Part shown: positions 36,847 to 41,988 of the stretch, one piece after another | How positions within the stretch are numbered: position 1 is the first letter of the stretch | Layout of the letters: the number at the start of each line of letters is the position of its first letter | Assembly (NCBI RefSeq): GCF_010093185.1 | Contig: NZ_PDWL01000027.1 | Coordinates: 1-41,988 of the forward strand | DNA length: 41,988 nt | Direction of reading: 5' to 3' | From: Pseudoxanthomonas jiangsuensis | Lineage (GTDB): Bacteria > Pseudomonadota > Gammaproteobacteria > Xanthomonadales > Xanthomonadaceae | Made by a program: the position numbers and the translations under genes | Notes under the pieces: model-generated | The model's database searches: none | Told to the model about the DNA's origin: nothing | What the model saw: only the letters and a program-made list of their open reading frames with translations

Positions 36847-37035
36847 TTACTTGTTGCTGCCGAGCAGGGTCTTCACGCGCGCGATCTCGCGGCGCACCCG
36901 GCGGGTTTCGTGGGTCTTCGTCAGCTGACCGGTCGCCCGCTGCATGCGCAGGGAGAACTGCTCCTTGCGCAGGTCGAGCAGGTGGGCCTTCAGGTCGTCG
37001 GACGACTTTTCACGGAGTTCGTTGATCGTAGCCAT
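36847..37035 (-). CDS. rpmC: 50S ribosomal protein L29
   Basis: A 62-aa helical hairpin protein at the tunnel exit. [20 protein letters not shown] and the end [16 protein letters not shown] identify it. Its ATG shares one base with the rplP stop, so the two are coupled. Confidence 0.98.
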   Translation of the reverse strand: MATINELREKSSDDLKAHLLDLRKEQFSLRMQRATGQLTKTHETRRVRREIARVKTLLGSNK

Positions 37036-37448
37036 TAGCGCACCGTGCGGGTCACGAAGGTGGTGGTGACCGAGAGCTTGGCGGCCGCCAGGCGGAACGC
37101 CTCGCGCGCCTGCTCCTCCGGCACACCCTCGATTTCATAGATCATGCGGCCGGGCTGGATCTGGGCGACCCAGTACTCGACGCTGCCCTTGCCCGAGCCC
37201 ATGCGGACCTCGATCGGCTTCTGGGTGATCGGCTTGTCGGGGAACACGCGGATCCACATCTTGCCGCCGCGCTTGACGTAGCGGCTGATGGTGCGGCGCG
37301 CGGCCTCGATCTGGCGGGCGGTCAGGCGGCCGTGGGCGGTCGCCTTCAGGCCGTACTCGCCGAAGGACACGGCGTTGGCGCTCCAGCTCAGGCCCTCGTT
37401 ACGGCCCTTGAACTGCTTGCGGAACTTGGTTCGCTTGGGTTGCAACAT
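37035..37448 (-). CDS. rplP: 50S ribosomal protein L16
   Basis: A 137-aa L16 that helps place A-site t[43 protein letters not shown] and [20 protein letters not shown] are diagnostic. The gene lies five bases after rpsC. Confidence 0.98.
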   Translation of the reverse strand: MLQPKRTKFRKQFKGRNEGLSWSANAVSFGEYGLKATAHGRLTARQIEAARRTISRYVKRGGKMWIRVFPDKPITQKPIEVRMGSGKGSVEYWVAQIQPGRMIYEIEGVPEEQAREAFRLAAAKLSVTTTFVTRTVR

Positions 37449-37453
37449 CGCCG

Positions 37454-38191
37454 TTACCTCGCTTCACGTGCGGGACGGGAGGGACGCTCGCGGTCGCCGC
37501 GGTCACCACGCTCGGCGCGCGGGCTGCTGGCTTCTTCCTGCTTCTCCTGTCCGACCTGGGAGAAGTCGAAGACCTCGCCCTTGTAGACCCATACCTTGAT
37601 GCCGATCACGCCGTAGGTGGTGTGAGCCTCGGCAAACCCGTAGTCGATGTCCGCGCGCAGGGTATGCAGCGGCACGCGACCTTCGCGGTACCACTCCGAA
37701 CGGGCGATCTCGGCGCCGTTCAGGCGGCCGGCGACGTTGACCTTGATGCCCAGGGCGCCGAGGCGCATCGCGTTGCCGACGGCGCGCTTCATCGCGCGGC
37801 GGAACATGATGCGGCGCTCCAGCTGCTGGGCGATCGACTCGGCGACCAGCTGCGCGTCGAGCTCCGGCTTGCGGACCTCGGTCACGTTGATGTGCGCCGG
37901 GACGCCCATCAGCGCGCTGACTTCCTTGCGCAGCTTCTCGATGTCCTCACCGCGCTTGCCGATCACCACGCCCGGGCGGGCGGTGTGGATGGTGACGCGG
38001 GCGGTCTTGGCCGGGCGCTCGATCAGGATGCGGCTGATGCCGGCCTGGGCCAGCTTCTTGCGCAGCATCTCGCGGACCTTCAGGTCGGCAGCCAGGTACT
38101 GGGCGTACTCGCCCTTGCCGGCGTACCACTTGGAGTTCCAGTCCTTGGCGATGCCCAGGCGGATACCGGTGGGATGAACTTTGTGACCCAT
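37454..38191 (-). CDS. rpsC: 30S ribosomal protein S3
   Basis: A 245-aa S3 at the mRNA entry site. [20 protein letters not shown] is the family start; the KH domain has [20 protein letters not shown]. The C-terminal tail (about 215-245) is rich in Arg, Glu and Ser and variable. The frame is open further upstream but the conserved start is at 38191. Confidence 0.98.
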   Translation of the reverse strand: MGHKVHPTGIRLGIAKDWNSKWYAGKGEYAQYLAADLKVREMLRKKLAQAGISRILIERPAKTARVTIHTARPGVVIGKRGEDIEKLRKEVSALMGVPAHINVTEVRKPELDAQLVAESIAQQLERRIMFRRAMKRAVGNAMRLGALGIKVNVAGRLNGAEIARSEWYREGRVPLHTLRADIDYGFAEAHTTYGVIGIKVWVYKGEVFDFSQVGQEKQEEASSPRAERGDRGDRERPSRPAREAR

Positions 38192-38192
38192 A

Positions 38193-38528
38193 TTACTTGC
38201 CCTCTCCCACGACGACGGTGATGTGGCTGGTCCGCTTGAGGATGCGGGTGCCGCGGCCCTTCGCACGCGCCATGAAGCGCTTCAGGGTCGGGCCCTCGTC
38301 GACCATGATGGTCTTGACCTTCAGCGCGTCGACGTCGGCGCCCTGGTTGTTCTCGGCATTGGCAATGGCGGACTCGACGACCTTCTTGATCAGGGCGGCG
38401 GCCTTCTTGTCGGAGAACTTCAGCAGGTTGACGGCGCGTTCGGCCGGCAGGCCACGCACCTGATCGGCGACCAGGCGGGCCTTCTGAGGGGAGATGCGCG
38501 CGGTGCGCAGGATGGCTTTCGCTTCCAT
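38193..38528 (-). CDS. rplV: 50S ribosomal protein L22
   Basis: A 111-aa L22 lining the exit tunnel. [20 protein letters not shown] and the C-terminal [20 protein letters not shown] identify it. The start at 38528 is chosen over the ATG at 38534 because GGAGAG lies six bases upstream of it but touches the other codon. One base separates it from rpsC. Confidence 0.97.
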   Translation of the reverse strand: MEAKAILRTARISPQKARLVADQVRGLPAERAVNLLKFSDKKAAALIKKVVESAIANAENNQGADVDALKVKTIMVDEGPTLKRFMARAKGRGTRILKRTSHITVVVGEGK

Positions 38529-38540
38529 GGTCATCTCTCC

Positions 38541-38807
38541 TTACTTCGACTTCTTGTCGCCACCGTGACCCTTGAAGGTCCGGGTGACGGCAAATTCGCC
38601 GAGCTTGTGGCCGACCATGTTCTCGTTGACGAGCACCGGAACGTGGTTCTTGCCGTTGTGCACAGCGATGGTGAATCCGACCATTTCCGGCAGGATCATG
38701 GAACGGCGCGACCAGGTCTTGATCGGCTTCTTGGTGCCGCCCGCGGCCTCCACCTTCTTGACCAGGTGGTGATCGACGAACGGGCCTTTCTTGAGGGAAC
38801 GTGGCAT
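38541..38807 (-). CDS. rpsS: 30S ribosomal protein S19
   Basis: An 88-aa S19 of the small-subunit head. [20 protein letters not shown] and [20 protein letters not shown] are diagnostic. It is six bases after rplB. Confidence 0.98.
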   Translation of the reverse strand: MPRSLKKGPFVDHHLVKKVEAAGGTKKPIKTWSRRSMILPEMVGFTIAVHNGKNHVPVLVNENMVGHKLGEFAVTRTFKGHGGDKKSK

Positions 38808-38813
38808 GGTCGA

Positions 38814-39641
38814 TTAGCCCCTACGATCGCGGACGATGAACTGCTGGGTGCGCTTGTTCTTGCGCGTCTTGTAACCCTTGGTCGGCACGCCCCACGGGGT
38901 GACCGGATGCGGGTTGCCCTGGCCGGCCTTGGCCTCGCCACCGCCGTGCGGATGGTCGACCGGGTTCATCGCCGCGCCGCGGACGGTCGGCTTGACGCCG
39001 CGCCAGCGCTTGGCACCGGCCTTGCCCAGCTTCTCGAGGTTGTGCTCGTCGTTGCCGACTTCGCCGATGGTGGCGCGGCACTCCGACGGAACCTTGCGCA
39101 TCTCGCCCGAACGCAGCCGCAGCAGCGCGTAGGCGCCCTCGCGGGCGACCAGCTGCACGCCGGCGCCGGCGGCACGCGCGATCTGCGCGCCCTTGCCCGG
39201 CTTCAGCTCGATGCAGTGCACCGTGGTGCCGACCGGGATGTTGCGCAGCGGCAGGGTGTTGCCGGCCTTGATCGGCGCGTCGGAACCCGCGATCACCTGG
39301 TCGCCGGCCTTCAGGCCCTTCGGCGCGATGATGTAGCGGCGCTCGCCGTCGGCGTAGCACAGCAGGGCGATGTGCGCGGTGCGGTTCGGGTCGTACTCGA
39401 TCCGCTCGACGCGCGCGACGATGCCTTCCTTGTTCCGCTTGAAGTCGATCAGGCGGTAGTGCTGCTTGTGGCCGCCGCCGACGTGGCGGACGGTGATGCG
39501 GCCGTGGTGGTTGCGGCCGCCCGACTTGCTCTGCTTCTCGACCAGCGCGGCGTGCGGAGCACCCTTGTGCAGGTCCGGGGTGACCACGCGGACCGCGGAA
39601 CGGCGGCCGGCGGAGGTGGGCTTGAATTTCATCAATGGCAT
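38814..39641 (-). CDS. rplB: 50S ribosomal protein L2
   Basis: A 275-aa L2, needed for peptidyl transferase activity and subunit joining. [20 protein letters not shown], the functionally important [20 protein letters not shown] (with the conserved His) and a basic C-terminus identify it. Length is standard. Confidence 0.98.
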   Translation of the reverse strand: MPLMKFKPTSAGRRSAVRVVTPDLHKGAPHAALVEKQSKSGGRNHHGRITVRHVGGGHKQHYRLIDFKRNKEGIVARVERIEYDPNRTAHIALLCYADGERRYIIAPKGLKAGDQVIAGSDAPIKAGNTLPLRNIPVGTTVHCIELKPGKGAQIARAAGAGVQLVAREGAYALLRLRSGEMRKVPSECRATIGEVGNDEHNLEKLGKAGAKRWRGVKPTVRGAAMNPVDHPHGGGEAKAGQGNPHPVTPWGVPTKGYKTRKNKRTQQFIVRDRRG

Positions 39642-39651
39642 GGGTTTACCC

Positions 39652-39951
39652 TCAGGCCTTGGCGGACACGTCGATGCTCTGGCCGTCGGCCAGGCGCACG
39701 TACGCCTTACGCCAGTCGCCGCGGCGACCGGAACGGAAGCGGAAGGACTTGTTCTTGCCCTTCACGTTGACGACGTTGACCGACTCGACCTTCACGTCGA
39801 ACAGCTGCTCCACGGCGGCCTTGACGTCGGCCTTGGTGGCGTCGTTCGAAACCTCGAACACGTACTGGTTGCTCACTTCCTGCAGGCGCGCGGTCTTCTC
39901 GGACACGCGCGGCGACAGCAGTACGCTGAAAACTTTCTCGTTGGTGCTCAT
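39652..39951 (-). CDS. rplW: 50S ribosomal protein L23
   Basis: A 99-aa L23, docking site for trigger factor and SRP at the tunnel exit. [20 protein letters not shown] and [20 protein letters not shown] identify it. The ATG at 39951 overlaps the rplD stop as ATGA and has GAGGAG upstream; an ATG at 39960 is less likely. Confidence 0.97.
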   Translation of the reverse strand: MSTNEKVFSVLLSPRVSEKTARLQEVSNQYVFEVSNDATKADVKAAVEQLFDVKVESVNVVNVKGKNKSFRFRSGRRGDWRKAYVRLADGQSIDVSAKA

Positions 39952-40553
39952 GCCAGCCACTCCTCGACCTTCTTGACCGCATCGGCGGTGATCAGCACGG
40001 AATCGGCGCCGACCAGGGCGACCGGATCCAGGCCCTGGACGTCGCGGACCTGCACGTACGGCAGGTTGCGGGCGGACAGGAACAGGTTCTCCGACGCGTC
40101 CTCGGTGACGATCAGCGGACGCCGGCCCAGCTCGAAGCCGGCCAGCTTCTCGACCAGCGCGCTGGTCTTGGCGGCCTCGACGTCGAACGCGTCGACGACC
40201 TTCAGGCGGCCCTGGCGGTTGAGCTCGGACAGGATCGAGCTGATCGCGGCCCGATACATCTTGCGGTTGACCTTCTGCGCGAAGCTGCGCGGCTTGGCCG
40301 CGAAGGTCACGCCGCCGCCGACGAAGATCGGCGCGGTCAGGGCGCCGTGACGCGCGCCGCCGCCCTTCTGCTTCTTCGACTTCTTGGTGGTGCCGTTGAC
40401 CTCGGCGCGGGTCTTCTGCGCCTTGGTACCGGCGCGACCGGCGTTGCGGTAGGCGACGACGACCTGGTGGACCAGGTCCTCGCTGAAATCGCGGCCGAAC
40501 ACGGCGTCGGAGACCGACAGCTTGTTGGCGCTACCCGTAATGGTGAGTTCCAT
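39948..40553 (-). CDS. rplD: 50S ribosomal protein L4
   Basis: A 201-aa L4. The tunnel loop is visible in [20 protein letters not shown], with the C-terminal [20 protein letters not shown]. In E. coli L4 represses the S10 operon by acting on its leader; the 155-base leader here has hairpins, so similar control is possible. It is 11 bases after rplC. Confidence 0.98.
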   Translation of the reverse strand: MELTITGSANKLSVSDAVFGRDFSEDLVHQVVVAYRNAGRAGTKAQKTRAEVNGTTKKSKKQKGGGARHGALTAPIFVGGGVTFAAKPRSFAQKVNRKMYRAAISSILSELNRQGRLKVVDAFDVEAAKTSALVEKLAGFELGRRPLIVTEDASENLFLSARNLPYVQVRDVQGLDPVALVGADSVLITADAVKKVEEWLA

Positions 40554-40564
40554 CGTGATTCTCC

Positions 40565-41215
40565 TTACGCCTTGCTCGCCGGACGCACGACCACGTCGCC
40601 ACCCGGGGCACCCGGGACGGCGCCGCGAACAGCGATCAGACCGCGCTCGGCATCGACGCGAACCACTTCCAGGTTCTGCGCGCTCTGAACCTCGGCGCCC
40701 ATGTGGCCGGACATCTTCTTGCCCGGGAACACGCGGCCCGGCGTCTGGCGCTGGCCGATCGAACCCGGCGAGCGGTGCGACAGCGAGTTGCCGTGGGTGG
40801 CGTCGCCCATGGTGAAGTTGTGGCGCTTGATCGTGCCCTGGAAGCCCTTGCCCTTGGTCACGCCCTGGACGTCGACGATCTGGCCGACCTCGAAGATGTC
40901 GGCCTTGATCTCGCCGCCCACGGCGAAGTCACCGAGCTTGTCGTCGGCGACGCGGAACTCCCAAAGACCGCGGCCGGCTTCGACCTTGGCCTTGGCGTAA
41001 TGCCCGGCCAGCGGCTTGTTGACCAGCGCGGCACGGCGGGTACCCGTCGTGACCTGGACGGCGCTGTAGCCGTCGGCCTCGAGGGTCTTGATCTGGGTGA
41101 TGCGGTTCGGGGTGGCCTCGATCAGGGTCACCGGGATGGAACGGCCATCCTCGGTGAAGACGCGGCTCATGCCGGCCTTGCGGCCGACCAGACCCAACGA
41201 ATACTTCTTCGTCAT
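40565..41215 (-). CDS. rplC: 50S ribosomal protein L3
   Basis: A 216-aa L3 near the peptidyl transferase centre. [20 protein letters not shown] is the start; [40 protein letters not shown] and [13 protein letters not shown] form the central extension. The frame is open upstream through rpsJ, but the conserved start is at 41215. Confidence 0.98.
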   Translation of the reverse strand: MTKKYSLGLVGRKAGMSRVFTEDGRSIPVTLIEATPNRITQIKTLEADGYSAVQVTTGTRRAALVNKPLAGHYAKAKVEAGRGLWEFRVADDKLGDFAVGGEIKADIFEVGQIVDVQGVTKGKGFQGTIKRHNFTMGDATHGNSLSHRSPGSIGQRQTPGRVFPGKKMSGHMGAEVQSAQNLEVVRVDAERGLIAVRGAVPGAPGGDVVVRPASKA

Positions 41216-41226
41216 GTCGGCAGTCC

Positions 41227-41538
41227 TCAGGCGAGCTTGATCTGGACGTCGACGCCAGCCGCGAGTTCGAGCTTCATCAGCGCGTCCACGGTCTTGTCGT
41301 TGGGGTCGACGATGTCGAGCACGCGCTTGTGCGTGCGGGTCTCGTACTGGTCGCGCGCATCCTTGTCGGCATGCGGGGAGACGAGAACGGTGTAACGTTC
41401 GATCTTGGTCGGCAGCGGAATAGGGCCGCGCACCTGCGCGCCGGTCCTCTTCGCCGTCTCGACGATCTCGCTGGCCGAACGGTCGATCAAACGGTGATCG
41501 AACGCCTTGAGCCGAATCCGGATCTTTTGGTCCGCCAT
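41227..41538 (-). CDS. rpsJ: 30S ribosomal protein S10
   Basis: A 103-aa S10, first gene of the S10 operon, also a partner of NusB in antitermination. [20 protein letters not shown] and [20 protein letters not shown] identify it. It is preceded by a 155-base leader and a strong promoter. Confidence 0.98.
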   Translation of the reverse strand: MADQKIRIRLKAFDHRLIDRSASEIVETAKRTGAQVRGPIPLPTKIERYTVLVSPHADKDARDQYETRTHKRVLDIVDPNDKTVDALMKLELAAGVDVQIKLA

Positions 41539-41699
41539 GACGGAGTTCCTTCGTTAAAAGAGCGACGGGCTCGGCCTCTGGGATGCCTGCCCCGGGTTGG
41601 TTCCTGGTGTGCCCTGGCCGTGTCGCCGGCCGGACGGGAATCGCTGGGCGACCCCCAAAAGCGCGGGCAGACCAGCAAGCCGGCCTGCCCAGACGGAAA

Positions 41700-41728
41700 A
41701 GTATAGAACGCGTAAAACGGCACGTCAA
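41700..41728 (-). promoter_or_regulatory. S10 operon sigma70 promoter
   Basis: TTGACG (41728-41723) and TATACT (41705-41700) on the minus strand with a 17-base spacer, close to consensus. The start point would be about 41693. Confidence 0.85.
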
Positions 41729-41817
41729 CAGCCTTGCGGCTGCCACGCGCGGTGCGTCACGCGACCCTTCCCTGTCCGGCGAACACGAGGCACGTCCTGT
41801 GCCTCTTTTCGCTGTAG

Positions 41818-41847
41818 GACTCCGTCCGGCCCAGGCCGGACGGAGTC
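41818..41847 (-). terminator. 13-bp hairpin downstream of tuf
   Basis: GACTCCGTCCGGC pairs perfectly across a four-base loop, 15 bases after the tuf stop. No T-run follows, so it may be a processing or partial terminator between the str and S10 operons. Confidence 0.45.
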
Positions 41848-41861
41848 GGTAGAACCTTGAA

Positions 41862-41988
41862 TTACTTGATGATCTTGGCCACGACGCCGGCGCCGACGGT
41901 GCGGCCACCCTCGCGGATCGCGAAGCGCAGGCCTTCGTCCATCGCCACCGGGTTGATCAGCGTGACCACCATCTTCACGTTGTCGCCC
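41862..41988 (-). CDS. tuf: elongation factor Tu, C-terminal part
   Basis: The last 41 codons of EF-Tu, cut by the window edge. The translation reads [20 protein letters not shown] then [20 protein letters not shown], the end of domain 3. EF-Tu brings aminoacyl-tRNA to the ribosome. Its place just before rpsJ matches the str-S10 junction of gammaproteobacteria. Confidence 0.98.

Larger units (their letters stand above)
41539..41861 (-). other. tuf-rpsJ spacer: S10 leader, promoter and hairpins
   Basis: No gene. It holds the S10 promoter, a leader hairpin at 41665-41690 (GGGCAG/CTGCCC) just after the likely start of transcription, a GTCGCC/GGCGAC pairing at 41622-41652, and a 13-bp hairpin near tuf. 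The leader may be the site of L4 control, which is inference from E. coli. Confidence 0.7.

Noticed and set aside
41787..41809. GAGGCAC/GTGCCTC hairpin with TTTT on the plus strand, as a terminator of a hidden plus-strand RNA
   Set aside because: No plus-strand gene or promoter is seen before it; it probably belongs to the tuf-rpsJ spacer structures.

Overview
The window is GC-rich chromosomal DNA from a gammaproteobacterium, most likely of the Xanthomonadaceae/Lysobacteraceae (Luteimonas, Lysobacter, Pseudoxanthomonas and relatives). This rests on the ribosomal protein sequences, the class II DAHP synthase, the lack of rpmJ between secY and rpsM, and GTAGGAGC-type REP sequences. Species assignment from sequence alone is an inference.

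Layout. (1) 0.2-7.7 kb, metabolic genes: a SleB-like wall hydrolase, a beta-class glutathione S-transferase, prpB-prpC of the 2-methylcitrate cycle, a divergent gene fusing a MerR-type helix-turn-helix to a citrate-synthase fold, and a translationally coupled esterase/GH43 pair for plant-polysaccharide side chains. (2) 7.7-12.1 kb, an accessory island: the 3' end of an IS110-family transposase gene followed by an integron cassette array. Nine 60-bp attC sites separate nine cassettes whose genes are all on the minus strand; the proximal end (12107-12113) looks like an attI-type core. No integrase gene is present, so this is an array without integrase or one cut off from it. (3) 12.1-20.2 kb: a 590-bp spacer packed with stem-loops, a conserved unknown gene, prpE, a REP-type inverted pair, a secreted S9 peptidase, mdh, a membrane-anchored glutaredoxin-like protein and a cyclophilin. 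(4) 20.3-27.1 kb: typA/bipA, a lipoprotein amidase, an MscS-type channel, class II DAHP synthase and dsbB. (5) 27.2-42.0 kb: the S10-spc-alpha ribosomal super-cluster on the minus strand, read from a strong promoter at about 41.7 kb through rpsJ to rplQ, preceded by the 3' end of tuf.

How it works together. PrpE activates propionate, PrpC condenses propionyl-CoA with oxaloacetate, and PrpB cleaves 2-methylisocitrate; prpE lies 9 kb from prpBC with the cassette array between them, and the dehydratase/aconitase steps are not in the window. The HTH-citrate synthase gene is placed like a local regulator, with an inverted TTGATC/GATCAA motif in the shared control region. The cassette array is the most unusual region: its products are mostly small unknown, membrane or lipoprotein types, one is a DUF4262 protein, and the attC stems vary by compensatory changes. 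The ribosomal region is conventional in gene order but has hairpin-rich spacers (secY-rpsM, rpsD-rpoA, rpoA-rplQ) that merit attention.
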